Counted from the stretch's first letter, positions 1 through 8,992 are shown. The stretch is 64,000 nt of DNA from Flavobacterium sp. W4I14 (GCA_030817875.1 JAUSZU010000001.1:2108001-2172000); one strand, 5' to 3'. Made by a program: numbers and translations. Notes: generated from the letters alone by a model not told the origin.

Positions 1-2
1 AC

Positions 3-56
3 ATTATTGCTTTTATAGAAGATTATACAGATCCGGTTTTACAAGAACTTTTCTAA
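3..56 (+). CDS. C-terminal tail of a gene cut by the window edge
   Basis: An open frame enters from the left edge and stops at TAA 54-56; it would end IIAFIEDYTDPVLQELF. A hairpin terminator follows a few bases later, which supports a real gene end. The tail faintly recalls the 'IAFLxxLTDP' ending of di-haem cytochrome c peroxidases. Seventeen residues are too few to assign a family, so the function is left open. Confidence 0.4.
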   Translation: MIAFIEDYTDPVLQELF

Positions 57-61
57 ATTAA

Positions 62-95
62 AACGACCTGCATTTCTACAGGCCGTTTTTATTTT
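62..95 (+). terminator. Rho-independent terminator of the truncated left-edge gene
   Basis: AACGACCTG (62-70) pairs with CAGGCCGTT (79-87), one mismatch, 8-base loop, followed by a T-rich tract. It lies 5 bases after the stop of the left-edge frame and before the convergent epimerase gene. Confidence 0.65.
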
Positions 96-122
96 ATCAT
101 TGTTGGGAGATCAACAAAACGA

Positions 123-1295
123 TTATTTGGTAAATTTATATATCGAGCTTGTTCTATACACCTGCCCAGGCTTTAAAACCGTTGATGGAAAACTGGGTTG
201 ATTTGGTGAATCTGGAAAATGCTGTGTTTCTAGTGCAATTGCTGTTCTAAAATCATCTTTGGCACCAGTTTTAAAAGTATTCTTACTTTGCATAAAGTTG
301 CCACTATAAAATTGTAAGCCTGGCTCCTGCGTATAAATATCCATTACTATACCCGACTTATCCCCTTTAACCGTAGCCGCATGGAACATGCCCATAGCTT
401 TGGTTTTATTCAGCACGTAGTTATGATCATAACCCTTCCCAAAGGTCAACTGTTCGTTTTTATCGTTTATACACGCACCAATGGTAGTTGCTTTGGTAAA
501 ATCGAACGGTGTTCCCTTAACCTTTTCAATCTTTCCTGTCGGGATCAAGGTAGAATCAACAGGCGTGTACTCATCTGCATAAATCTGTACCTCGTGGTTC
601 AAAATCTCACCGCTTCCATCACCATTTAAATTAAAAAATGCGTGGTTTGTTAAGTTTACGATAGTGGTTTTATCAGTTTTAGCCTCATAGTCCATTTTTA
701 GTTCATTTTCATCGGTTAAGGTATAGGTTACTTTAACATCTAAATTGCCTGGAAAATTTTCATCGCCATCTTTTGATAAGTAATGAAGCACCAAGGTATT
801 TGCACTTGGCTGAGTGGCATCCCAAACTACATATTGATAGCCTTTTTTTCCACCATGAAGGGTATTCTGTCCATTGTTGGTAAACAGTGAATAGGTTTTA
901 CCTTCAAGCGTAAATTTACCCTTTGCTATGCGATTGCCATATCGGCCAATAGTTGCACCAAAATAGGGCTCGGTTGATTTTTCGTAATCATTAACACTTT
1001 TAAATCCCACTACCACATCAACTAACTTTCCATTTTTATTTGGCACCAATAAACTCACCAAGCGACCACCGTAATTGGTAAAAATAGCTTCGGCATTGTT
1101 CTTATTCTTTAAAGTGTACAATGCTGTTTGTTTACCATCAATTTCCTTTTTAAAAGAATCGGCGACAAGTTTTACAACGGCTATTGAGTCGTTTTTTAAA
1201 CGATCAGCTGATGAAGTTTTTTGGGTTCCGGATTGACAAGATGCAAAGCCAATTACAGCTAGCATGCCGAGGTTCGTTAATGAGTGTAATTTCAT
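123..1295 (-). CDS. galM: Aldose 1-epimerase (galactose mutarotase), lipoprotein
   Basis: Interconverts alpha and beta anomers of aldoses. The 390-residue length fits a GalM-type beta-sandwich enzyme with an added export signal. The N-terminus is a lipoprotein signal with a Cys near residue 20 (GFASC), so the enzyme is probably membrane-anchored in the periplasm or at the surface. Family motifs are visible: GRYGNRI near 118-123, NTLHGG near 144-149 (His147), TNHAFF near 216-221 (His218, the expected acid) and ALETQHFPDS near 354-363 (Glu356, the expected base). The C-terminus (LKPGQVYRTSSIYKF) is typical. It is monocistronic and convergent with the left-edge gene. The exact sugar cannot be read from sequence. 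Confidence 0.93.
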   Translation of the reverse strand: MKLHSLTNLGMLAVIGFASCQSGTQKTSSADRLKNDSIAVVKLVADSFKKEIDGKQTALYTLKNKNNAEAIFTNYGGRLVSLLVPNKNGKLVDVVVGFKSVNDYEKSTEPYFGATIGRYGNRIAKGKFTLEGKTYSLFTNNGQNTLHGGKKGYQYVVWDATQPSANTLVLHYLSKDGDENFPGNLDVKVTYTLTDENELKMDYEAKTDKTTIVNLTNHAFFNLNGDGSGEILNHEVQIYADEYTPVDSTLIPTGKIEKVKGTPFDFTKATTIGACINDKNEQLTFGKGYDHNYVLNKTKAMGMFHAATVKGDKSGIVMDIYTQEPGLQFYSGNFMQSKNTFKTGAKDDFRTAIALETQHFPDSPNQPSFPSTVLKPGQVYRTSSIYKFTK

Positions 1296-1668
1296 AAAAT
1301 GGAATACTTGGTTTAGATTTTTAATTAAGTTTTTAAATATAAATATATGACTTAACTTTACAAATAAAACGATTTAGAACAATGTAAGATGCCTATATTA
1401 AAGAATAATTTACGTTAAGCATCAGCAATGACACGATTTGTAGAAGTAGTGATAACAAAATGTTGAACGATTAAGAATCTTTGGTTTATTTTATCCTCTT
1501 CCTGATCCGATAACTATCTGATATAAGATGTTGAATGAATTCAACTTGACAATTATTATACAGCTAAATTGAATTTTCAGCGTTTTTACTTATTTGAAGA
1601 TAATATTAAGCTAATATCAATTAAAATCCAGTAAAACTGATTATTATTGCGGCAATCAAATCCCAAAT
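1296..1668. other. Intergenic region between divergent galM and aldo/keto reductase
   Basis: An AT-rich spacer between two divergent genes that should hold both promoters. No credible ORF was seen. The only compact symmetry noted is an 11-bp palindrome ATTGCGGCAAT at 1646-1656, 12 bases before the aldo/keto reductase start; whether it is an operator is unknown. Confidence 0.4.
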
Positions 1669-2658
1669 ATGAATCAAATCATTTCAACAGATCGTTACGA
1701 CAAAATGCTATATCGCCGTTGTGGAAACAGTGGCATAAAACTGCCTGCAATATCGTTGGGTTTATGGCATAATTTCGGACATGTAAACGTTTTTGAAAAC
1801 AGCAAAAACCTAATCTACACTGCTTTTAATAACGGAATTACCCACTTCGATTTAGCAAATAATTATGGACCGCCTCCGGGCTCGGCTGAAGAAGTTTTCG
1901 GAAAAATCCTTCATGAAGATTTTGGGGGCTATCGTGATGAAATGATTATTTCAAGCAAAGCTGGATATACCATGTGGAATGGACCTTATGGCGACTGGGG
2001 TTCGAAAAAATACCTGGTTTCTAGTTTAGACCAAAGCTTAAAACGCATGAAGCTGGATTATGTTGATATTTTTTACCATCACCGTCCAGATCCTGAAACT
2101 CCGCTTGAAGAAACTATGGGTGCCTTAAGTCTCTTGGTTCAACAGGGAAAAGCTTTGTATGTTGGTATTTCGAATTATAAAGCAGATGAAGCCGCAAAAG
2201 CCATCAAAATCTTAAAAGATAACGGCACGCCATGTTTAATCCACCAGCCTAAATATTCGATGTTCGAACGTTGGGTAGAAGATGGTTTACTTGATGTTTT
2301 GGGACAAAATGGTGTGGGTTGCATTCCATTTTCACCATTGGCACAAGGTTTACTTACGGATAAATATTTACACGGCATTCCTTCCGATTCGAGAGTTGCC
2401 ACCAGTGGTATCTTCCTGAAAGAAAGCAATATTACGCCAGAGAAATTAGCGGTGATTGCCAAACTCAACGATGTTGCCAAATCGCGTGGACAAAAATTAG
2501 CACATATGGCTTTATCGTGGATACTGAAAGACGAGAGAATTACCACAGTATTAATAGGTGCCAGTAAACCAGAGCAAATTACGGATTCAATTAAAGCTTT
2601 AGATAATATAAAATTTAGTGATACTGAAGTAAAACTGATTGATGAAATTTTAAGTTAA
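1669..2658 (+). CDS. Aldo/keto reductase, YghZ (GAP reductase)-like
   Basis: A cytoplasmic NADPH-dependent carbonyl reductase of the AKR TIM-barrel superfamily, 329 residues. The tetrad is visible: Asp61 and Tyr66 in FDLANNYGPP, Lys97 in SSKAGY and His at 137-138 in FYHHRPDP. The NNYGPPPGSAE segment and the early TMWNGPYGDWGS segment are characteristic of the YghZ/Kv-beta-like branch, whose E. coli member reduces L-glyceraldehyde 3-phosphate and methylglyoxal. The C-terminal NADP-binding stretch (LIGASKPEQI) is intact. The gene stands alone. The physiological substrate is an inference from family only. Confidence 0.93.
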   Translation: MNQIISTDRYDKMLYRRCGNSGIKLPAISLGLWHNFGHVNVFENSKNLIYTAFNNGITHFDLANNYGPPPGSAEEVFGKILHEDFGGYRDEMIISSKAGYTMWNGPYGDWGSKKYLVSSLDQSLKRMKLDYVDIFYHHRPDPETPLEETMGALSLLVQQGKALYVGISNYKADEAAKAIKILKDNGTPCLIHQPKYSMFERWVEDGLLDVLGQNGVGCIPFSPLAQGLLTDKYLHGIPSDSRVATSGIFLKESNITPEKLAVIAKLNDVAKSRGQKLAHMALSWILKDERITTVLIGASKPEQITDSIKALDNIKFSDTEVKLIDEILS

Positions 2659-2666
2659 AAAAATCG

Positions 2667-2699
2667 ATCGTCATTCTCAAAGCTGGTGAGGGTGACGAT
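2667..2699. terminator. Hairpin between convergent genes, repeat-derived
   Basis: ATCGTCATTCTC (2667-2678) pairs over 12 positions, two of them G-T, with GAGGGTGACGAT (2688-2699). It separates the convergent reductase and histidine kinase. The CGTCAT...TGACG ends match the dispersed repeat found at 15.6 kb and 62.7 kb, so this may be a short relic used as a terminator. Confidence 0.45.
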
Positions 2700-2733
2700 T
2701 CGAAAAATCGCTCAGCATTGACCTAATTTGGAA

Positions 2734-3879
2734 TTAATGCTTTACAGGGAGCGAAAAGTGAAATGTAGAACCAGCACCAGAATTACTTTCTGCCCAAATT
2801 TTACCCTGATGTAAGTTTATAATCTCTGCACTTAGGTATAAACCAATCCCAAAACCTGAAATTGTTTTAGTTTGCTGGTTTTCTACGCGATAAAACCGAT
2901 CAAAAAGTTTCTCCAGATCATGAGCCTCAATACCAATGCCATTATCTCTTACAGAAACATGCACTTCATTTTCCAAGGCTTCTGATTGAACAAAAACAGC
3001 ACTGCCCTGATCTGAATATTTTACGGCATTGCTAATCAAATTTGAAATTACAGAGCCAATTTTATCTTTATCTGCATATATTAATTTAGGCTCTCCCTCT
3101 ATAAAATTGATCTGATTATTGGGATGAATCAACCTTAGGTCTTCTACAATATCACAAATCAGTTTATCAAGATCGAAATGAGATAGGCTCAAATGAATTT
3201 CTCCCGATTCTAAACGCGATACATTTAAAAAAGAAGTGATCATAGTACTCATTTTCCGGATCTGTTTTTGAACTTTATCTAAAGTATTTACGATAAAAAG
3301 ATCTGTTAAACTCTTACTCTGCATCAATTGAACATAAGCACTAATAGAGGTTAAAGGCGTTTTTAACTCGTGGCTCACCATACTGATGAAATCATTCTTT
3401 TGCCGCTCTTCTTTTATACTGATTAGAATCTGTTCCTGATCTAGCGCCTCCCGTTGCAGTTCTGTTTCTTTAATGGCTTTTTTCGCATTAACCATATCAG
3501 TAACGTCGCTTGCGGTATGAAGAATACAATAAGGCATCCCGGTTTCATCCTTAATGGCGCGGTATTCGTAAGCATAATAAGCTGTTTGTAATCTCCCATC
3601 CCTTAGGGTTTCGGCCGGAATAGCATCTCCTTTATCTGTAATGCCAGTTAGCAATACATTTTTCAGCATATTGATGAAAGGCTGGCCCTTTAACTCTGGC
3701 ACAGCAACTTCTAAAGGTTTACCAATAATAGAGCGGTCTTTTCCCCAAAAAGCAATCATGGCATCATTAGCCATTTCGATTATAATATGCTCGGATGTGT
3801 ATATGGCTGTTGCATCTTTTGATAAAGAAAGAACCTCTAAAAGTTGATTATTACTTAAAACCCTTGAATAATTTTCCAT
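2734..3879 (-). CDS. PAS-domain sensor histidine kinase, cytoplasmic
   Basis: A 381-residue hybrid of one PAS sensor domain (about 12-130, ending in a PAC-like DVTDMVNAKKAI linker) and a HisKA/HATPase module. The H-box is SMVSHELKTPLT with phospho-acceptor His170. The N-box NLISNAVKYS, G1 box DNGIGI, F region LFDRFYRVE and G2 box GFGIGLYLS are all intact, so kinase activity is expected. There is no signal peptide or transmembrane segment, so it should sense an internal cue. No response regulator lies beside it. The next gene downstream on the same strand (about 110 bp away) is a DUF3095 cyclase-like gene; a functional link is possible but unproven. Confidence 0.93.
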   Translation of the reverse strand: MENYSRVLSNNQLLEVLSLSKDATAIYTSEHIIIEMANDAMIAFWGKDRSIIGKPLEVAVPELKGQPFINMLKNVLLTGITDKGDAIPAETLRDGRLQTAYYAYEYRAIKDETGMPYCILHTASDVTDMVNAKKAIKETELQREALDQEQILISIKEERQKNDFISMVSHELKTPLTSISAYVQLMQSKSLTDLFIVNTLDKVQKQIRKMSTMITSFLNVSRLESGEIHLSLSHFDLDKLICDIVEDLRLIHPNNQINFIEGEPKLIYADKDKIGSVISNLISNAVKYSDQGSAVFVQSEALENEVHVSVRDNGIGIEAHDLEKLFDRFYRVENQQTKTISGFGIGLYLSAEIINLHQGKIWAESNSGAGSTFHFSLPVKH

Positions 3880-3989
3880 TTATAATTAAAAATTAAGACC
3901 CAATTGCGCTGGTATTTATGGTAAAATCAAATTATACTAAGTATCATACAAGTGGCCTTTGCAAAAGTTTGATTATAATTAACCTTTTA

Positions 3990-5156
3990 TTATCTGGCAT
4001 TTAATTTATCGCGTATTTTCTGTTTAAGTATTCCCGCGGCCTGGGTATATCCCCCATCTGCTCCATCAACAAAGTGAATATGATCATCTTCCAGATCCCT
4101 AACATAGCAAGACATGATCGATTCGCCGCTAACATAAAGAGCATATAAAATTTCATCATTTTTTTCGAGCTGATTAAGCGCTTTCTGCAATATTAATCGC
4201 TGCTGCGCAGTTCCTGTAATTACCGTATTAATTCTACCATCTATCACCAGCGTATCCGACATTTCTACAAGCTGTTTCAGGTATTTTTTACCACGCTCTG
4301 TTCGGAAATAGATATAGCCATAAATGTTGATGAGCCATGATTTGATCAGTTCAAAAATTTTAATTTTTCCAATCCGGTGTTTCATCTCTTTTCCTAAACT
4401 GTTGAAGCTTGTTTTGAAAATCAACTTAGAAACTGAAATTGGCTGACGCTTTTCGGGTGTTCCATAAATTTGATCGAGGTGATGGATCACTTTGCTGAAC
4501 GCTATTGCCTGTTGCTCTATTGCTGAAGCTATAACGATTAATGTAACCACCTCATCACTGTTTTCGGGTGGTTCTATCTTATCCCAACGGCATTGCATGC
4601 CGCTTAAATCAATTTCATCACTTGCAGTATCATGGCCAGCTAACAGATAATTCTCTCCTTTGATAATTTGTTCGGCATAAGCCAGACCATCGCCCAAAAC
4701 AATGGGAATAGAAAATGTTTCAGCACTGCTAAATCTGCAAATATTAAGCGTATGGCCTTTTTTATAAATTTCTTCCACTGGCATAATCCCAGTCCTTAAA
4801 TCAAGGTTAAAATTTTGTAAAGTATTATCCTTGTATTTCAATAACGATTTCATCACATCATCTACAATACTTGGTGGAACAATAAAAGTGGCTCCATCGC
4901 CACCAAAGAAGAATGGGACCGAAATATTTGCTTTAAATGCAATATTGAGCACGGCAACAATACTTCCCGTAGCAATGAGGTTAACATTTTCGTGTAAACC
5001 TGAATCCACAGCCGCTGTTGAACGCTTGATATCCGTGATGATTACACACCAGCTAGCAACCACTTTTTCAAATAATTGATTTTGAATCAACAATTGATAT
5101 AATGGTATTTTATGAATGGGCAGATTGGAATAGAAGTGATCTTCGCTATTTGGCAT
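3990..5156 (-). CDS. DUF3095 protein, nucleotide-cyclase-like
   Basis: A 388-residue soluble protein matching my recollection of DUF3095, a family distantly related to class III nucleotidyl cyclases. Two cyclase-like motifs are visible: ITDIKRSTAAV around 40-50, where Asp42 would be the first metal ligand, and FFFGGDGATFIVP around 82-94, where the GGD would supply the second. The C-terminal half (about 200-388) has no motif I recognise and contains one hydrophobic stretch (LINIYGYIYF). It has neither a canonical sensor domain nor a membrane anchor. It lies upstream of the PAS kinase on the same strand, 110 bp away. Whether it makes a cyclic nucleotide is not established. Confidence 0.75.
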   Translation of the reverse strand: MPNSEDHFYSNLPIHKIPLYQLLIQNQLFEKVVASWCVIITDIKRSTAAVDSGLHENVNLIATGSIVAVLNIAFKANISVPFFFGGDGATFIVPPSIVDDVMKSLLKYKDNTLQNFNLDLRTGIMPVEEIYKKGHTLNICRFSSAETFSIPIVLGDGLAYAEQIIKGENYLLAGHDTASDEIDLSGMQCRWDKIEPPENSDEVVTLIVIASAIEQQAIAFSKVIHHLDQIYGTPEKRQPISVSKLIFKTSFNSLGKEMKHRIGKIKIFELIKSWLINIYGYIYFRTERGKKYLKQLVEMSDTLVIDGRINTVITGTAQQRLILQKALNQLEKNDEILYALYVSGESIMSCYVRDLEDDHIHFVDGADGGYTQAAGILKQKIRDKLNAR

Positions 5157-5252
5157 AATTCGAATTAATACAACCTAATATACGCATAAGAAAAGTTTAA
5201 ATATTTCTAAACAAGCCTAAAAACTAATCTTATTTAGAACAAATAAAAATAA

Positions 5253-5284
5253 TTTGTAATTCCGGCACAAAAATGCTTCCTTTG
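5253..5284 (+). promoter_or_regulatory. Probable Bacteroidota promoter of the TonB receptor
   Basis: TTTG at 5253-5256, a 20-bp spacer, then TTCCTTTG at 5277-5284 resembles the TTTG / TAnnTTTG promoter of Bacteroidota, about 28 bp before the ATG. The -7 box lacks the TA, so this is tentative. No Fur-like palindrome was recognised. Confidence 0.35.
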
Positions 5285-5312
5285 CGCCAACTAAGAATTA
5301 ATCTAAATAAAG

Positions 5313-7712
5313 ATGAATAAAAAATTTACTTTTCTTTTAAATTTTATAGCTTTTTTTCTGTTTTTGGCAGGAAATACCATGGCACAAAGCAAAAATGGAT
5401 CTGTTTCAGGTTCAATTAAAACGAGCGATGGCAATCCAGCCAGTTATGTAAGCGTTGGTTTAAAAAATGCTGGTAAAACTACTCAAACTGATGAGAAAGG
5501 TAATTTCACCATTAAAAATGTAATTCCTGGCACCTATACGATCAAAACATCTGCTATTGGTGTTTCTGCCCAGGAAAAATCTGTTACTGTAGTGGCCGGT
5601 CAAACTGTAACTGCTGATTTTACCATTGCAGAATCTTCATCTCAATTGGATGAAGTAGCCATTAACGGTTACAAAACGCCAAATAGAAAGCCAGCTAACT
5701 TAGGTAAAATTGCCATTGCCCCTATGGATCTTCCGCAGGCTGTCCAGATTATTGGAAGACAAATTATCGCTGATCAACAGGTAAATAGTTTAGGAGATGT
5801 AATGAAAAACATTAACGGTGTAGCCTTAGGTGCTAATCGTGGCGCTGTTGGTGAAAATTTCTTTGCAAGGGGTTATAGCCTGGGCAGTAATAACATTTTC
5901 AAAAATGGCGCAAGAACAACTATTGGTGGCAGTCCTGAGGCGAGTACATTAGAATCGGTAGAGGTTTTAAAAGGAAGTGCTGCTTTACTTTATGGTGGTG
6001 TAACCGGAGGAGCTGTTGTGAATATGGTTACGAAAAAACCTAAATTTGAAAATGGTGGTGAGGTAAGCATGAGAACTGGTAGTTATGATCAGTATAAACC
6101 TATGGTTGATCTTTATGGACCGATATCAAAAAAACTTGCTTTTAGGGCAATTAGTACTTATGAAAATGCTGGGAGTTTTAGAGACTATGTAAAATCAAAA
6201 CGTTTTTACATCAACCCATCGTTATTATATAAGATAAGTGAGCAAACAGAAATTTTGGTGCAGGGAGATTATTTGAAAAGTGATTTTACTCCAGATTTTG
6301 GTGTAGGATCGGTGAACAGTCAGATTGTAGATTTCGGTCGCGATAAATTCATCAATACACCTTGGGCTTACAATAAAACGAATACCACTACTGCTCAAGC
6401 CAATTTAACGCATAAATTTAACGAGAACTGGAAATTAAATGCAATAGGATCTTTCCAGGCTTATAATCGTAACTATTATGGATCGGATCGTATCCAAGCT
6501 AATACATCAGGTATTGCTGCAAGAAATCTTTCGAGAGCACTAAGTAAAGAATATACTTACAACCAACAAATTAACATCAACGGAAGTTTTAGTACAGGAA
6601 GCATTAAACATACCGTTTTGTTTGGGGTAGATGCAGATCAATCGAGAGTAACCAGCAATGCATTCGCTTATGGAAAGGATGATAAGGGCTACATTACTAC
6701 TTTAAATTACGGAAATGTTAACGTTTTCGATGAATCTACTTATTACGGTTCTGGATTAATGCCTGAAGCATTTGCGATAACAAGAACACTTGCCCCAATT
6801 TATAGGTATGGTGCTTTTGTTCAGGATTTAATCGAAGTAACTGACCAATTTAAAGTTTTGGCTGGCTTACGTTATACAGATCAGAAAAACGCTAGTTCAA
6901 GAGCTTTAAACATAGAAAGTGGCGTAACAGCGCCGGGTGCAACAAAGTTTGATGATGCTTTTTCTCCTAAATTAGGCTTAATATATCAACCCCTTAAAAC
7001 CATGTCTATGTATGTAAGTTATGCAAATAACTTTATTCCTAATACTGGTGTGGATATTAACGGTAATGCGCTTCAGCCATCAACCGTAAACCAATATGAA
7101 GCGGGGGTTAAAAACGATTTCTTCGGAGGTAAGTTATCAGCGAATTTAACTTATTATAAAATCATAAACGATAATATTTCGCAGGCAGCTATACTTCCAA
7201 ATGGAACCACCAGCACTGTGTTTAAACAATTAAACGGTCAAACCACTAGTGATGGGTTAGAACTTGATATTAATGGAAATCTTGCTGAAGGGCTTAACTT
7301 TTTAATGGGATATAGCTATAATTTTATGCGCTATACCAATACAGCGGATGTTACTGGAATGATTGAGGATGTTCGTTTAGTTGGTACTACCAAAAATACG
7401 GCTAACGCCACTTTATTTTACACTTTCCAGGATGGAGCCGTAAAAGGTTTAAAATTGGGTGCATCTGCATTTTATACAGGCAAACGTAATGGAGGCTGGA
7501 ACGACGCTAAAAATGCACCAGCTTTGAGGCTGATTCCGCTAAGCGCATTTACTACCGTAGATTTTTCTGCAGGATACAACTGGAAAAAATTCTCGCTTCT
7601 TGCTAAAGTTTCTAACCTTACCAATGAGCTCAATTATTTCGTCCACGAAAACTATAGTGTAAACCCTATTGCTCCACGCCAGTTTGTAACTACATTATCT
7701 TACAAATTCTAA
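5313..7712 (+). CDS. TonB-dependent siderophore-type outer-membrane receptor
   Basis: A 799-residue outer-membrane importer. A signal peptide ending near MAQ24 is followed by a CarboxypepD_reg-like beta-sandwich (about 28-110), a plug (about 125-240, with FFARGYSLGSNNIFKNGARTT and the ESVEVLKGSAALLYGG box) and a 22-strand barrel ending in the aromatic terminus ATLSYKF. The PMDLPQAVQIIGRQII start of the plug and the absence of a SusD partner point to the FhuA/ferrichrome-type siderophore group rather than the SusC glycan group. It is monocistronic with a strong terminator behind it. The ligand, probably a ferric siderophore, is inferred. Confidence 0.92.
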   Translation: MNKKFTFLLNFIAFFLFLAGNTMAQSKNGSVSGSIKTSDGNPASYVSVGLKNAGKTTQTDEKGNFTIKNVIPGTYTIKTSAIGVSAQEKSVTVVAGQTVTADFTIAESSSQLDEVAINGYKTPNRKPANLGKIAIAPMDLPQAVQIIGRQIIADQQVNSLGDVMKNINGVALGANRGAVGENFFARGYSLGSNNIFKNGARTTIGGSPEASTLESVEVLKGSAALLYGGVTGGAVVNMVTKKPKFENGGEVSMRTGSYDQYKPMVDLYGPISKKLAFRAISTYENAGSFRDYVKSKRFYINPSLLYKISEQTEILVQGDYLKSDFTPDFGVGSVNSQIVDFGRDKFINTPWAYNKTNTTTAQANLTHKFNENWKLNAIGSFQAYNRNYYGSDRIQANTSGIAARNLSRALSKEYTYNQQININGSFSTGSIKHTVLFGVDADQSRVTSNAFAYGKDDKGYITTLNYGNVNVFDESTYYGSGLMPEAFAITRTLAPIYRYGAFVQDLIEVTDQFKVLAGLRYTDQKNASSRALNIESGVTAPGATKFDDAFSPKLGLIYQPLKTMSMYVSYANNFIPNTGVDINGNALQPSTVNQYEAGVKNDFFGGKLSANLTYYKIINDNISQAAILPNGTTSTVFKQLNGQTTSDGLELDINGNLAEGLNFLMGYSYNFMRYTNTADVTGMIEDVRLVGTTKNTANATLFYTFQDGAVKGLKLGASAFYTGKRNGGWNDAKNAPALRLIPLSAFTTVDFSAGYNWKKFSLLAKVSNLTNELNYFVHENYSVNPIAPRQFVTTLSYKF

Positions 7713-7732
7713 ATCACCAGTATCAATAACGT

Positions 7733-7766
7733 AAAAAGCTCCAGATCGATAAATCTGGAGCTTTTT
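7733..7766 (+). terminator. Strong bidirectional terminator after TonB receptor
   Basis: A perfect 14-bp stem, AAAAAGCTCCAGAT (7733-7746) with ATCTGGAGCTTTTT (7753-7766), loop CGATAA. The A and T ends make it usable on both strands; it lies 20 bp after the receptor stop. Confidence 0.9.
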
Positions 7767-7853
7767 GCATAAACGGCCTAATTAGTAAGCAAGGTAAAGC
7801 CGCTAAAAACATGCTTTCTCATAATGCTTATACAATCATTAAGCTAAGTAAAG

Positions 7854-8051
7854 TTAAACGATAATCAGGATAGTTCCCGACTTAAGCAGTTTAAAGTAAT
7901 AATGAAACTCACCATGGCGGTTTACTTTTTCGATTTCACACACTTTGCCCGATTTACCATATTCATCAGATAATAAATCACCAATTTTAATGTTATCTAA
8001 CTGATTTACGTTAAGGGATGCTCTTTTAATTAATGTAGCTGTTTTTTCCAT
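7854..8051 (-). CDS. Small hypothetical protein, 65 residues
   Basis: I do not recognise this family. The protein is a short, charged, soluble polypeptide beginning MEKTATLIKRAS and ending in a hydrophobic KSGTILIIV. The central IKIGDLLSDEYGKSGKVCEIEKV could form a small beta-barrel like those of KOW or SH3-type folds, but this is only an impression. It is flanked by the strong terminator on its 3' side and a 340-bp spacer upstream. Its ATG is the only in-frame start, and codon use resembles the neighbours. Confidence 0.6.
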   Translation of the reverse strand: MEKTATLIKRASLNVNQLDNIKIGDLLSDEYGKSGKVCEIEKVNRHGEFHYYFKLLKSGTILIIV

Positions 8052-8154
8052 AAGATTGCAGTTTGAAGTATTTACGTAACCAAAAACGCTTTGGTTTTGT
8101 AGTATCGCAAATTACTTATAAATAAGTAACAAACATACAAAATTGTAGTGTTAA

Positions 8155-8352
8155 TTAGCAATTAACAATCTCGTAAACCCCTTGCATATACAAGGCTTCA
8201 TCCATTGTAGTGAAAAATTCGTACCATTCTTCTCTTGTAAAAACTAAACTGATATCAGGAAATGGGGTTGACAAAGTAATGACCTGCCTTCCATCAGGCC
8301 TATTCTCCAGATAATCATCGAAATCAAGTCTTGGTAGCTTATTAAAAATAAG
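8155..8352 (-). pseudogene. Gene remnant or non-ATG small gene, 65 codons
   Basis: On the minus strand an open frame reads LIFNKLPRLDFDDYLENRPD at its start and ends DEALYMQGVYEIVNC before TAA at 8157-8155. Its composition looks protein-like. The frame stays open upstream through the terminator at 8357-8394, but has no ATG or GTG; ATT at 8349 or an internal TTG (residue 27) would be the only starts. It is most simply the 3' end of a gene that lost its 5' part. The family is not recognised. Confidence 0.4.
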
Positions 8353-8356
8353 CGAT

Positions 8357-8394
8357 AAAAAAATACCCCCGGATTTTGTCGGAGGTATTTTTTT
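8357..8394 (-). terminator. Terminator after the Dabb gene
   Basis: AAATACC...CCGG pairs with TCGG...GGTATTT across 8361-8390, one internal mismatch, with long A and T tracts on the two sides. It starts directly at the stop codon of the Dabb gene and could act on both strands. Confidence 0.75.
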
Positions 8395-8690
8395 TATTCT
8401 GCGTCGTAAATTACAACCTTTTCGAAGTAAACCCTGAATTCATCCAGGAAGGCTTTATGCAATGGGTGCACCTGATAAACGTCATGTGCAGCTAAATCTT
8501 CAAATAACAGCAGGAGGCTAAATGTATAAGTGGTATCTACAACAGCGCGCTCAATTGGTGCTGGTACGCCAATGTGAAAAGTTTTAACAACTTCAATATT
8601 TTCTAATGTTTGTAAGCCATTGCGGAAAGCAACTTTCTGCTCGTCGGAGGTATCGGCTTTTAGCCAGAATAAAACGTGGTGTGCTATCAT
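8394..8690 (-). CDS. Dabb (stress-responsive alpha/beta barrel) protein
   Basis: A 98-residue protein of the dimeric ferredoxin-like Dabb family. The start MIAHHVLFWLK and the late YQVHPLHKAFLDEF segment are the family hallmarks. Members form dimeric barrels and range from plant stress proteins to small catalytic or binding proteins, so no specific reaction can be assigned. Cytoplasmic, no signal. It is the last gene on this strand before a terminator and lies 47 bp beyond the end of the broken ligD frame, so it could be read through from ligD. Confidence 0.85.
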   Translation of the reverse strand: MIAHHVLFWLKADTSDEQKVAFRNGLQTLENIEVVKTFHIGVPAPIERAVVDTTYTFSLLLLFEDLAAHDVYQVHPLHKAFLDEFRVYFEKVVIYDAE

Positions 8691-8737
8691 TTTTTAATTT
8701 TTTCCAAATATAATGAAAGCAGGAAAGATCGTAGGCT

Positions 8738-8992
8738 TTATCCAAAAACACTTTTAGCTTTCTCAATAGCCTTAACTAAATCGATTCCTTTACCCAAAAC
8801 ACCTTTAAACAAATCTCCTTCAACTTTCAAACGATCGATGGTATTAAAAATATTAAAATCTTTCATTTTTAAACCCGGTTTAACTTCATCCCAATGCAAT
8901 GGCATTGATACCGTTGCACCAATTTTTGGTCGTAAAGAATAAGGTCCAGCTATGGTGGCACCTGGCCTATTCTGTAAAAAATCCAGGTACAT
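8738..8992 (-). CDS. Out-of-frame C-terminal part of LigD polymerase domain
   Basis: These 84 codons continue LigD in the +1 frame. The segment MYLDFLQNRPGAT is the direct continuation of MVAARKGK in the upstream frame, and the following PYSLRPKIGATVSMPLHWDE is the conserved end of the LigD primase-polymerase domain. YLDFLQN carries the Asp that I expect to be the third metal ligand of the polymerase site. The ATG at 8992 is therefore a methionine inside the ancestral protein. It could also restart translation by coupling, but 84 residues would not be a functional domain alone. Confidence 0.8.
   Translation of the reverse strand: MYLDFLQNRPGATIAGPYSLRPKIGATVSMPLHWDEVKPGLKMKDFNIFNTIDRLKVEGDLFKGVLGKGIDLVKAIEKAKSVFG

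Noticed and set aside
8738..8992. Independent small gene
   Set aside because: The sequence is the conserved LigD C-terminus displaced by one frame; it is better explained as a frameshift than as a separate gene.
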